Source: Allium sativum
Lineage: Eukaryota > Streptophyta > Magnoliopsida > Asparagales > Amaryllidaceae
Assembly: GCA_030737875.1 (NCBI GenBank)
Contig: CM060909.1
Location: 393,275,565 to 393,339,564 of the forward strand
Direction: 5' to 3'
DNA length: 64,000 nt
A model generated the notes under the pieces. The model was not told the origin of the DNA. It made no database searches and worked only from the letters and a program-made list of their open reading frames with translations. This document shows positions 22,838 to 32,318 of this stretch, piece by piece (position 1 is the stretch's first letter; every line of letters begins with the position of its first letter). The translations under genes and the position numbers were made by a program.

Positions 22838-22921
22838 GTAATCTTTAAACTTTTGACTGAATAACTTGTTTAAGAAATCGAAGCATTAACATGCCCCCCT
22901 TCTTTTTTTTTCTCTAAGCAG
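22838..22921 (+). other. Predicted intron 1 of the antisense gene (84 bp)
   Basis: GTAATC at the donor, a T-rich tract and CTAAGCAG at the acceptor. Removing it joins exon 1 and exon 2 in frame, whereas the unspliced frame stops at TAA (22846-22848). Confidence 0.7.
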
Positions 22922-23476
22922 ATCACGCCTTTCCCAAGACGGAAGGCTCAGTATACAATAATCGACTGTCTCTTCTTCTACAAAGCAAATCTGATTTTCT
23001 AAAAATCAAGAAGTGCATTACTGACGGGAACCTTCACAAGCACCGCCTTCTGGGTATAAGGTTTGGACTTGGTGCGGGCGGCAAACCCTACAAATTCGTG
23101 CCCCCGACGGAGGGAGAAGGAACGTCACGGGCAGTAGAAACAATTAAATTTCGTGATAGTCCTTCGCCGATAGTCATTCAGGACGACGAAGACCTAAACA
23201 TATATAGAGGAGATGAGGCCCGTGGTGATAAGTCTAAGGAAATCCCAGTTTCTTCGGGGGGTTTCCCCTCAAGGGCCTCTCTTCCGGTTGAACCTGCTGC
23301 TCCCGATGATTTAACAGAAGAGCAGCTATTTAAAGAGCTGAGCAAAATTCCTTTGCCTGATGATGTATACACACAGGGAGACTTCGAAGGGAAGCCATTT
23401 TTCCCTGTTTCTGAGGAAACAACCGCTCCAGTTGGGGAACGAGAAACTACTCAGATGAGCCTAACTTCGGGCCCTG
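22922..23476 (+). CDS. Antisense gene of element C, exon 2
   Basis: The frame is open from the acceptor: a short basic and hydrophobic segment (SVYNNRLSLLLQSKSDFLKI, GIRFGLGAGGKPYKFVPP), then an acidic, Ser/Pro-rich linker (DSPSPIVIQDDEDL, PAAPDDLTEEQLFKELSKIP). It probably ends at CCCTG|GTCTGT (23476), which keeps the frame into exon 3. This donor is weaker than the first; the alternative is an unspliced end at TGA (23524-23526). Confidence 0.6.
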
Positions 23477-23585
23477 GTCTGTTGGGGGGAATTATATGGG
23501 ATGCACAAATCACACGCACTACCTGATCCCACACTTTTATATCAACAGCATTCAAGGTTTTAATATGCTCTTTTTTCTTTTGCAG

Positions 23586-24298
23586 GAAAGATGTCTCGCA
23601 GGCGGTCTTATTCTTATCGCTCTCTTCGTGAAGGCACACCTAGCCTTCATCCAAATCCTGAGCGTGCTCGCGACCTTTCTCACAAGCCTACTTCTTCACA
23701 ATCCCGGTCTCCATCAAAACCAACCTCTGGCAAGCTTCCCAGTTATTCGGTGTCACCTACAGGAGGAAAGCAACTTCCCAAAGACTTAACCCCTCCGAAG
23801 AGTGCACCCTCTCACAGCAAGTTATCAAAAAGACACTACGAGCCCAAGGATAAAAGCAAGGATCCAATCAAGGATTCTGAGAAGGAGAAAATTGACATTG
23901 TCCCTTCCAGCCAACAAGATTTGGTTGCCCCCGGGTCACGAGATTACATCCATGGTCCTGAGACTCAGGATAAGCTGGAAAAGTTGCGAGAACAATTCCC
24001 TAACATCTTCTTCGAAAGGATGATGTTTGTTCCAGCCTTGGAACCAGTCCCTAGGAACTGGGATACTGAGGTCATCGGGCACATTCGCCATGTAGCCAGG
24101 CAGTATGAAGTGATGAAGAAACATGCTGTTAATCTTTCAGAGGTCATCCGAACGCTTGAGATGGAAGCACACAAATCCAAAGTGAAGATAGATAACAATG
24201 AAAGGGCCAGGGCAAAAATGGAGAAGGACTTAGAGGATGCACAATCTCTGCTTGCCTTGGCCCAACGAGACGCTAAAGCTTACAAAACAGAGCTGTAG
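23586..24298 (+). CDS. Antisense gene of element C, exon 3, first part
   Basis: Starts after TTTTGCAG (23585) and enters the frame of MSRRRSYSYRS at 23591. A Ser/Pro/Lys-rich basic segment (TPPKSAPSHSKLSKRHYEPK) is followed by a helical region (QDKLEKLREQFPNIFFERM; RTLEMEAHKSKVKIDNNERA) that begins a long coiled coil. The frame stops at TAG (24296-24298). The next frame continues the coiled coil with HNELDSNSKERVFLKQEVED, so I infer a 1-bp loss near 24296. Confidence 0.65.
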
Positions 24299-24699
24299 GA
24301 GTCCATAATGAGCTTGATTCTAATAGCAAAGAGCGAGTGTTCTTGAAGCAAGAGGTGGAAGATCTCAGGATGGCCAACTCCGAATTGAAAACAGCACAGG
24401 ATCACTTCGAGGCCGAAAGAGCTGCTTGGGAGAAAGAAAAGGCGAGTTTGAAGGAGAGTTTAGCTTTGGCCGAAGGAGAGAAAGTAATTCTGAATGAGCA
24501 AGTCGCGGATGCAGAGAGGTGCGCGGCTCTCGCCGAAAAGAATGTAGAAAGTGCCATTGAAATGGCTACTGCTTCTAACGACAAGCTCCTCGAGAGAGAA
24601 AAGGATATCGAAGGGTTTGAAGAAACGATATTTGACTTCTTGGCCACGTCCTCAAAACCCGTAACATTTCATGGATCCCGAACTACCACGTCACTTTAG
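24299..24699 (+). pseudogene. Antisense gene of element C, frameshifted coiled-coil part
   Basis: Translation of 24300-24660 gives an uninterrupted coiled coil rich in Glu, Lys and Ala (RMANSELKTAQDHFEAERAA; EKASLKESLALAEGEKVIL). Near 24655 the frame shifts again. The downstream frame reads WIPNYHVTLANIWDAIVEGE and joins the acidic C-terminal part, so one base was gained or lost in the TCAAAACCC run. Either lesion alone would truncate the protein. Confidence 0.6.
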
Positions 24700-25724
24700 C
24701 CAACATATGGGATGCCATCGTCGAGGGTGAGAAGCGGAGATTAGGAGTTGAAGAGATTGACGAAGACGAGCTGATGAGGACCATTCTGAGGGATAACGAG
24801 CCCGAGGATTTGGCAGAAGGTCGACGCCTAATTCAAGAAGAGATGGAGAAGGAGAGGACTCTGGCTAAGGGCAAAAACAAGATTGACGAAGGTTCGAGCT
24901 TAGATGTAGACCCCAAGGCCTCCGGAGTTGAGGAATACAATCCTGAAGATCCATTAATTCCTTTGGGCCCGACTCCTTTGGTTGTCGGAGCTTCTGTAGC
25001 TAGCTTGGATGGAGGATCAGCGGAAGGTATCTCCATTTTTTCCCCACAATTTGTCAAAGCCATTGTGAGTTGTCGTCGTTTGGCGGAGCAACCAATCAAA
25101 CTAATAACACGTGTTCCTCATAATACAGGTGGCGGGCCCGTCGATAAGGATGTCGAGAAGAAGACAGAGGCGGAGAAGATTGACGTCTCGCCTAGCGCTG
25201 GTGTTGATGCACCAAAGCAGGATGAAGGTACAACAACAGATAAGGGCGTCCTGGCACCCAGTGCCGATGCTCCCAAGGATGACGAAACCATCGATGCCTT
25301 GAAAGATATGGACGGGCGCCATGTAGATGATGAGGAGGATGTCATTATCACCAAAGAAGTCAAAGGCGATGACGACGAGACCTTGGCTAAAAGAAAGGCT
25401 AGGCAGGAAAAGCAGCTGGCTTTAAGGAAGGAGGAACAAGAGCCTTTGAACGTAGCTCCTATCTCGGAGTTTGATCCCAAAACTGGGATGGTTCTGAAAT
25501 TGCAGCCCAAATCGATCACTAAACAGCTTCATTTTGAGAATCCCGATGATTTCCCAGCTTACCTTACTGATAAAAGAAAGAGAAAGAAGGAGGATGAGGA
25601 GTCTTCGGATGAACCTTCAGCTCCTCTTATAGACAAAAGGAAGAGAAAGAAGGATGATCAATCTGATAATAACAAGGCGGAGCTGGAAAAGCAGAAGAAG
25701 GAGAAAAAGTCCAAACGTAAATAG
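24700..25724 (+). CDS. Antisense gene of element C, acidic/lysine-rich C-terminal part
   Basis: The frame runs from about 24660 to the TAG at 25722-25724. It is low-complexity and charged: DEGSSLDVDPKASGVEEYN, VDDEEDVIITKEVKGDDDE, then two copies of DKRKRKK and a Lys-rich tail (ELEKQKKEKKSKRK) that look like nuclear localisation signals. A GTGAGT...CTAATAAC...ACAG pattern (25065-25128) resembles an intron, but removing it breaks the frame, so I leave it in. Confidence 0.6.
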
Positions 25725-25886
25725 GATACTGCCGCTTGTCTATGTTTTGTCTTTAAGATTCCCACTGGCCATGAAATGTACTTGTGAGACTGGCCCTCAC
25801 TTTTGTTTTAGGTTTCTTTTCACGTTGTAGGCTTGCAGTTTACGAATGAAAGTTTATTTCTTTTGCATCATCGTATACCTGCATTT

Positions 25887-25892
25887 AATAAA
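25887..25892 (+). terminator. PolyA signal of the antisense gene
   Basis: AATAAA 163 bp after the stop codon, in an AT-rich context. It completes a gene-like set of TATA box, introns and polyA signal on the plus strand. Confidence 0.4.
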
Positions 25893-26116
25893 CTTTTCAT
25901 TCTTAGTCATAAATTATTTGCTTATAACTACAAATCATTCAAGCAACAAAAAGACTTTAACAGTATTGTATTGCATCAAGATACATGTATGCATATATCT
26001 GCACCCAATTAATCGTTAAAGATTGATTTGAGTTGTATGCATGTTGCCCCCTGTTTCTAAACATGGGGGACTAGGAAATTTTTGTAGAATTAGAGTTCTT
26101 GCGGTGCTAGGATTTT

Positions 26117-26965
26117 GGCACTTCGATACTCTCCCAATTCATCTGCGGGTCAAAGTTCGAACTTGTGTCATAATCTACGCACCGATCCTTCAGCGGCGTA
26201 GAGATCCTGTGGGCGCTGAGTCTCCAGCACCGTTCTCAGCGCTTAATCATAGACGCTTTTATACTCTCCTAGCAGTCGCCGAGGTTAGAGTTCGAGCTCA
26301 GCAGTTGCTCCCCGATCCTTCAGCGGGGTAAGAGCTCTTTCTCAACGTTCGGTCGAAGACGCTTTTATACTCTCCTGGCAGTCGCCGAGGTTAGAGTTCG
26401 AGCTCAGCAGTTCTGTCGCTCCCCGATCCTTCAACGGGGTAAGAGCTCTTTCTCAGCGCTCAGTCGGAGACGCTTTTATACTCTCCTGGCAGTCGCCGAG
26501 GTTAGAGTTCGAGCTCAGCAGTTCTGTCGCTCCCCGATCCTTCAGCGGGGTAAGAGCTCTTTCTCAGCGCTCAGTCGGAGACGCTTTTATACTCTCCTGG
26601 CAGTCGCCGAGGTTAGAGTTCGAGCTCAGCAGTTCTGTCGCTCCCCGGTCCTTTAGCGGGGTAAGAGCTCTTTCTCAGCGCTCAATCAGAGACGCTTTTA
26701 TACTCTCCTAGCATTCGCTGAGGTTAGAGTTCGAGCTTAGTAGTTCTGTCGCTCCCCGATCCTTCAGCGGGGTAAGATCTCTTTCTCAGCGCTCAATCGG
26801 AGACGCTTTTATACTCTCCTGGCAGTCGCCGAGGTTAGAGTTCGAGCTCAGCAGTTCTGTCGCTCCCCGATCCTTCAGCGGGGTAAGAGCTCTTTCTCAG
26901 CGCTCAGTCGGAGACGCTTTTATACTCTCTTGGCAGTCGCCGAGGTTAGAGTTCCGTCAAGGCAG
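26117..26965. repeat. 111-bp tandem array in the 3' untranslated region of element C
   Basis: The block gaggttagagttcgagctca recurs at 26281, 26387, 26498, 26609, 26720, 26831 and 26942: one interval of 106 bp, then exact 111-bp steps. Units contain acgcttttatactctcctgg, cagtcgcc and gctccccgatccttcagcgg. The first units are more diverged. The array lies between integrase and the antisense gene. Confidence 0.92.
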
Positions 26966-27232
26966 TTCCGATCATGGTACACCGCCATGACTTATGGACA
27001 TCGCCTTCATGTCCGTTATGCTCTCTCTTGGCTCTGGAGAGTTAGAGCGCTATCAATGATATGATTTACTTTATCGCACCCTCAAAGTTTTGACTGTTGA
27101 TTGCATTCCATTCTAATGGAAGGCACCTATAATTATATGCTTCTATGATCGTTGCATGGTTCATAGCAATTTCCATAAAAATAGAAAGGCAGATAAATAA
27201 TAGTGCAATAAAGGTAAACGACACATAATATT
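26966..27232. other. Gap between tandem array and integrase end in element C
   Basis: No reading frame or motif recognised. It is the untranslated 3' region of the element. Confidence 0.5.
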
Positions 27233-27275
27233 TTTATAGTGGTTCGGTCGAATCATGACCTACGTCCACTTTATA
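27233..27275 (-). promoter_or_regulatory. Internal copy of an LTR motif (TATAGTGGTTCGG...CCTACGTCCACTTTATA)
   Basis: Two identical blocks of 15 and 17 bases, spaced 11 bases apart, match the element's own LTR at 20088-20129 (10-base spacer), in the same orientation. It sits about 90 bp after the integrase stop. The spacer is unrelated, so this is conservation of a motif rather than a recent duplication. Confidence 0.65.
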
Positions 27276-27362
27276 ATTTTTTGCTTAAGAAATCGGACTA
27301 TTCTAGGCAAGTCGTGCCTTGTACATGGTCCTTAATAAAGCAAAAGAATAGATCTGACATCT

Positions 27363-27587
27363 TTACGTTAGATACGGCCGTAAATGTTGGGCATTCCACA
27401 CTCTGGGGATTTCCTTTCCATCTATGGTTGCTAGCTTGAAGGTTCCATTATCAAGCTTGCACAGAATGGAGTACGGTCCTTCCCACTTCGCACCCATATG
27501 AGTTCGGGGTGGAAAGACACGCTTCAGAACCAAGTCTCCGGGTTCAACGGTTCGGGCTCGAACCTTTTTTGTTGTAGTATCGGGCAA
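27363..27587 (-). CDS. Integrase C-terminal end of element C
   Basis: The frame ending at TAA (27363-27365) contains VRARTVEPGDLVLKRVFPP, GAKWEGPYSILCKLDNGTFK and WNAQHLRPYLT. This is the GPY-type C-terminal segment of Tat integrases, which binds DNA. It continues the integrase in 27544-29099 but is out of frame by one base at an A6 run (minus strand) near 27568. No chromodomain follows, as expected for Tat. Confidence 0.85.
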   Translation of the reverse strand: MPDTTTKKVRARTVEPGDLVLKRVFPPRTHMGAKWEGPYSILCKLDNGTFKLATIDGKEIPRVWNAQHLRPYLT

Positions 27588-29099
27588 CCTGTTGCTTGCA
27601 TCTCAAGGCACGTAGGTCAGCTTCGTCCCTCTTCTCTTCGATCATATCCAGGGATTCAAGGAGCAATTCGTTATTAGTCATCGGATCGTAATAAGTCACT
27701 CGGTGAGAAGGTACTTTTATTTCAACCGGTATGACTGCTTCTGCTCCAAAAGCAAGAGAGAAGGGGGTATGGCCTGTTGCCGATTTATACGTTGTCCTGT
27801 AGGCCCATAGTGCTAAGGGTAATTCATCAACCCACATGGCACTGGCCCGCTTCAGTCTTCTTTTCAGAATGGACTTAATCACTTTATTCGCCGCTTCGAC
27901 CTGTCCGTTCGACTGCGGATGCGCCACAGAGGTGTACCGTTTCTCAATGTGGTATTTTTGGCAGAAGTCTCTGAATTCAGTGCTATCGAACTGAGTTCCG
28001 TTGTCAGTTATAACGATCTTTGGAATCCCAAATCGACAGATGATGTTCCTAACGACGAAGTTGATCACTCGTTTGGTTGCGATTGTAGTCAATGGCTCAG
28101 CCTCGACCCACTTAGTGAAGTAGTCTACAGCTACAATAGCAAACTTCGCTCCGCCCTTAGCTATGGGGAGACTTCCGATGATATCAATTCCCCACATAGC
28201 GAAAGGCCATGGGCTTGTCATCATTTTTAACTGACTAGGAGGTGCCCTAGGTATTTTTGAAAATCTTTGGCATGCATTACACCGTCGTGCGTACTTCGCC
28301 GCATCTTTGTTTATGGTAGGCCAGAAATAACCATGCCACAACACCTTTTTTGCCAATGTTTGCCCTCCAGTGTGATCGCCGCATTCGCCCTCGTGTACCT
28401 CCTGCAGTACACGCTTGATGTCGTCATGAGCTATACACCGGAGAAGGGGCATCGAAAATCCCTGTCTGTAAAGGATTCCGCCTTGCAGAACGTATCGGGA
28501 AGCTTTACGAATTACTTTACGCCTCTCGCTCTTCTTGGTCGGAAGCGTCCCATTCCTCAAGAAATTTTTTAGAGGGGTCATCCATGACTCCCTTTCTGGT
28601 TCCATCTCTAGTACCGGATCAATTTCCATCTGATCTATACTAGGAGACCGAAGTACTTCAACTGGGGCTAGCCCGGTCTCTTCAGGATCGTCGGAACTAG
28701 CCATCTTTGCCAACTTATCCGCCTGTTGGTTCTCTGACCGCGGAATATGAGATACGCTGTAGTGATAGAAGCCGTTCAGCAACTCCTTCACTTTCTCCAA
28801 GTATAAAATCAATCTTGGGCTTTTGACTTGGAATTTTCCAGTGACCTGGTTTACAACTAACTTGGAGTCGCAAAATATGTCCAGCTTTTTGATTTCCAAC
28901 TCCTTTGCAATTCTTAGCCCGGCTATTAGGGCTTTATATTCGGAGTCGTTGTAAGTGGCGTGAAACTCCATCCGGATAGCATAGGATATCAGCCGTTTCT
29001 CAGGAGTTTCAAGCACTAGTCCAGCGTTGGATCTCTTGTCATTCCTAGCGCCATCAGTATACAATCTCCAGGCACTGGGATCGAGAAGTAACTTTGGGG
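27544..29099 (-). CDS. Archaeal-type RNase H and integrase of element C
   Basis: The sense frame opens with LLLDPSAWRLYTDGARNDK. The second RNase H follows, with Asp (YTDGA), Glu (YNDSEYKAL), Asp (FCDSKLVV) and the final Asp (QQADKLAK) in place. Then comes integrase: zinc-binding HHCC (HEGECGDHTGG...RRCNACQ), catalytic WGIDIIG, ITDNGTQFDS and SNGQVEAANK (D, D, E), and TTYKSATGHTPFSLAFG. This processes RNA-DNA hybrids and inserts the cDNA. The start is joined to the RT frame by a 1-bp frameshift at a C5 run (about 29096-29100). The 3' end is frameshifted at 27568. Confidence 0.9.
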
Positions 29100-30698
29100 G
29101 TCAGCTTCTTCGTTCGCTATATCTTCCTCCGGAACAGTAAACTCTGCTATGAAATCGGCTATCACTTGCCCCCGTATTGACTGCCGGGGCTGAAAGTTCA
29201 GATCAAATTGACTCAACTCAATGTTCCATTTGAGTAGTCTTCCAGATGCTTCTGGTCTCTGTAGAACTTGCTTGAGTGGATGATCAGTGTACACAGTGAT
29301 GGGATGAGCCTGAAAATAATGTTGAAGCTTTCTAGAGGCAATCAGCAAACTGTACGCCAACTTTTCTATCCTTGGATAATTACGCTCTGCTGCCGCCAAT
29401 TTTTTGCTCACGTAATACACTGGTCTTTGAACTTTATCTTCTTCTCTCACCAATGCTGAGCTGATTGCGTGGGACGACACTGCCAAGTACATGAATAAGT
29501 CCTCGTGATCCACCGGCTTAGATAATATCGGAGGTTTCTCCAGGTGACTCAGCAGGTTTTGAAACGCTTCTATGCAGTCAGGCGTCCATTTGAAGTGGAT
29601 TTTTCCTCGCTTTATCAATTCGAAGAATGGGATGCATTTGTCCATAGCCCTGGAGATGAATCTGCTTAGTGCTGCTACTTTCCCTGCAAGGCTTTGCACA
29701 TCTATAATTTGCCTAGGCTCCTGAATGCCTCTGACTGCTGCGATCTGGTCTGGATTAATCTCAATCCCGCGAGAACTGACGATGAATCCCAAGAATTTTC
29801 CGGAGGCGACCCCGAATGAACATTTCGTTGGGTTGAGTTTCATCCCGTACTTTCGAATAATGCCAAACATCTCTGCCAAGTCTGTAGTGTGATTGGAGGA
29901 TTGCCTGGACTTAACCAATATGTCATCGACGTATACTTCCATTGTTTTCCCAATCTGGTTATAGAACATTCTGTTCACTAACCGTTGATATGTAGCACCT
30001 GCGTTCTTCAAGCCAAAGGGCATTACCACGTAGCAGTATAATCCCAGATCCGTAATGAAGCTAGTATGTTCTTGATCTGGAACATGCATTGGAATCTGGT
30101 TATATCCTGAATAAGCATCCATAAAGGAGAGAAGTTCATGACCCGCCGTTGAGTCCACCAACTGATCGATCCTGGGTAACGGAAAACTGTCTTTTGGGCA
30201 GGCTTTATTCAAATCCGAGAAATCGATACACGTTCGCCACTTCCCGTTGGCCTTCTTTACCAGAACTGGATTTGAAATCCAGTCTGGATAGGTTGAGTCT
30301 CTGATAAATCCATTACTCTTTAGCTTTCCAACTTCTTCTTTCAAAGCAGCGGACCTCTCTGGGCCCAGCATTCGCCTTTTTTGTTTTACCGGAGGATGCT
30401 TTGGGTTAATGCTTAATGAGTGACTCATGATCGATGGAGATATCCCACACATGTCTGCGTGGGTCCATGCAAATACATCTAGGTTATCTTTCAGGAAATC
30501 CGTCAGTTCTTTAGCTAGAGCCTGATTTAACTGGGATCCGATCTTAAGGACCTTCTCTGGGTCACTATCATCGATCGGTACATCCACAGTTGTCTCGTTG
30601 GGAGTCGCAATTCTGCCTCCAGGTTCTTTGTCCTCTCTGGGATCTATATCCTCGGGCAACTCTCTGGACGACTCACCTACGGTTATCCTCTTTAATTG
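29016..30698 (-). CDS. Reverse transcriptase and first RNase H of element C
   Basis: The frame is open from just after TAG 30699-30701 to 29016. Order: KVLKIGSQL linker; RT with NPVLVKKANGKWRTCIDFSD, SFMDAYSGYNQI, MPFGLKNAGATYQRL and the catalytic YVDDILVKS (about residue 242 of the 547-codon part from 30659); then connection and RNase H (YYVSKKLAAAERNYPRIEKL, TVYTDHPLKQVL, IADFIAEF). The first RNase H has LYLAVSSHA where an Asp would be expected; in Tat elements this domain is thought degenerate and the downstream archaeal-type one functional. The region after about 29100 is out of frame and not part of the protein. Confidence 0.92.
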   Translation of the reverse strand, partial: QLKRITVGESSRELPEDIDPREDKEPGGRIATPNETTVDVPIDDSDPEKVLKIGSQLNQALAKELTDFLKDNLDVFAWTHADMCGISPSIMSHSLSINPKHPPVKQKRRMLGPERSAALKEEVGKLKSNGFIRDSTYPDWISNPVLVKKANGKWRTCIDFSDLNKACPKDSFPLPRIDQLVDSTAGHELLSFMDAYSGYNQIPMHVPDQEHTSFITDLGLYCYVVMPFGLKNAGATYQRLVNRMFYNQIGKTMEVYVDDILVKSRQSSNHTTDLAEMFGIIRKYGMKLNPTKCSFGVASGKFLGFIVSSRGIEINPDQIAAVRGIQEPRQIIDVQSLAGKVAALSRFISRAMDKCIPFFELIKRGKIHFKWTPDCIEAFQNLLSHLEKPPILSKPVDHEDLFMYLAVSSHAISSALVREEDKVQRPVYYVSKKLAAAERNYPRIEKLAYSLLIASRKLQHYFQAHPITVYTDHPLKQVLQRPEASGRLLKWNIELSQFDLNFQPRQSIRGQVIADFIAEFTVPEEDIANEEADPQSYFSIPVPGDCILMALGMTRDPTLD

Positions 30699-32318
30699 CT
30701 ATGAGGTCTCCGCCCTTGTGGGGGGAGAAGCGCCCTTGGTTTCTATGTCTCCTCCGTTGCGGAGTAGCTTTACCTCTGAAATATAACATGCTCGTGCGGC
30801 AACCTGATCCCCTCTGACAATACCAACACCAGCTTCTGTAGGAAACTTCAATAACAAGCACCAGGGGGCTATACAGGCTCTGAACTTTGCTAGGGTCGGT
30901 CGGCCCAAGAAGGCATTATAGGGCGATTCAATACCCAAAACCACGAAGGGAAGTATTCTCACTCTTTGGCGTTCTCCTTCCCCAAGTGTAACTGGTAGCT
31001 CTACATATCCCATTGGAGCGGTGGATGCTCCGTTAAATCCACGGATCCATCCCTCACAGGGCTTCAAGACTTTTATCTCGAGATTCATCTGGTCGAATGT
31101 CTTTTTGAAAAGAATGTTGACGGAACTCCCGTTATCCACCAAGACTTTATGAACAGTGGTCGGGCCAATAGGAACTGTGATTACAAATGGATCTTCGGTC
31201 GGGGCATGGACTCCAATGCTTTCTCGTTCGCGGAAAACGACGTCGTCGGACATCATCTTTTGTTGCTTTACCGGGACATTGTCCTCAGGGTTGCTACACT
31301 CTCCTACCCCGAGGTGCTGCTTAGCTGCATTGACATACTGATCCAATGCCTTGGAACCGTGCCCGGCAAGATAAAGCCCTCCGATTATGGTATTGATAAC
31401 AAGGTCCTTTCCCTTTTGCTGGGCAGTTGACCTGACAACTGGTTGATTCTGGTTCTGATTTGGGGCCTGTACGGCTTGCCCCCTGTCTCTGGGTGTCACT
31501 CTGTATTCATCCAATTTTCCTTCTCGGAGAAGCTTCTCGACCACATATCTTAGGTGACGGCAATCATTTGTCGAGTGGCCGTGAATCTGATGGAAGAGAC
31601 AAAACTTCCCCGTCTCACATCCTTTCTCCGTCGACTCTCTGTGAGGAGGCCTTTTATTTTGGAGGACGTTGTACGAATCCATGAAGATATTCTCCAAAGT
31701 ATCGTTTATTGGCGTATAACTTTCAAAAGACCTGGGACGAGTCCTTCTCTGGGAGTCGTTCCCTCGATTCCTCTTCCGGTTGTTGCCATTACTGTTATTA
31801 CCATTGTTTCCTGACTGGCGACCACCCTGGTTCCGGTTTCCGACATTAACTTCGACCTTCCCCGAGTTGTCTCCTGTCTGCTTAATGGCGACATTGCTCT
31901 GGATTTCCTCCTTATCGGCCATTTTTGCCTTTCGGTTACCATATACCTCCTCCCGGCGTAAGTGCACGTTAGCTTTTTCGTAGAATAACTCTCTAGTATG
32001 AGGTGGCTTGCCGGCCAGGTATCTCCCAAATTCAGTGTCTTTATCTACCCCATCAATCAGGGCTGCCACAACAGTTGGCTCATGAGGATCTTTAACTTCA
32101 GTAGCGGCTAGGTTGAAACGGTCTAGATACACCCTCAAACTCTCGCCTGGTCGTTGCTTGACAAGGAACAAGTCAATCACACTCTTCGTCCTTTGTGCAT
32201 AGATGCGGAACTGTTCCACAAACCTTTCGCTCAACTCCCTGAAGCTGGAAATTGATCTTGCTGGTAAGCGAGTAAACCATAATAACGCTACATCCTCCAG
32301 GAATATAGGAAATGCTTT
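30699..32318 (-). CDS. Gag core, zinc knuckle and protease of element C
   Basis: Continues in frame from the gag part at 32319-32993 across a TGA. KAFPIFLEDVALLWFTRLPA and SFRELSERFVEQFR form the retrotransposon Gag core, followed by LVKQRPGESLRVYLDRFN. A CCHC-like knuckle reads CLFHQIHGHSTNDC. Protease follows with VLVDNGSSVNILF (DNG in place of DSG/DTG), GIESPYNAFLGRPTLAKF and FPTEAGVGIVRGDQ. Gag forms the particle and binds RNA; protease matures it. A single TAG (30699-30701) separates it from RT in the same frame. Confidence 0.9.
   Translation of the reverse strand, partial: KAFPIFLEDVALLWFTRLPARSISSFRELSERFVEQFRIYAQRTKSVIDLFLVKQRPGESLRVYLDRFNLAATEVKDPHEPTVVAALIDGVDKDTEFGRYLAGKPPHTRELFYEKANVHLRREEVYGNRKAKMADKEEIQSNVAIKQTGDNSGKVEVNVGNRNQGGRQSGNNGNNSNGNNRKRNRGNDSQRRTRPRSFESYTPINDTLENIFMDSYNVLQNKRPPHRESTEKGCETGKFCLFHQIHGHSTNDCRHLRYVVEKLLREGKLDEYRVTPRDRGQAVQAPNQNQNQPVVRSTAQQKGKDLVINTIIGGLYLAGHGSKALDQYVNAAKQHLGVGECSNPEDNVPVKQQKMMSDDVVFRERESIGVHAPTEDPFVITVPIGPTTVHKVLVDNGSSVNILFKKTFDQMNLEIKVLKPCEGWIRGFNGASTAPMGYVELPVTLGEGERQRVRILPFVVLGIESPYNAFLGRPTLAKFRACIAPWCLLLKFPTEAGVGIVRGDQVAARACYISEVKLLRNGGDIETKGASPPTRAETS

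Noticed and set aside
25065..25128. Extra intron in the antisense gene (GTGAGT...ACAG)
   Set aside because: Good-looking signals, but removing 64 bp breaks the clearly coding downstream frame.
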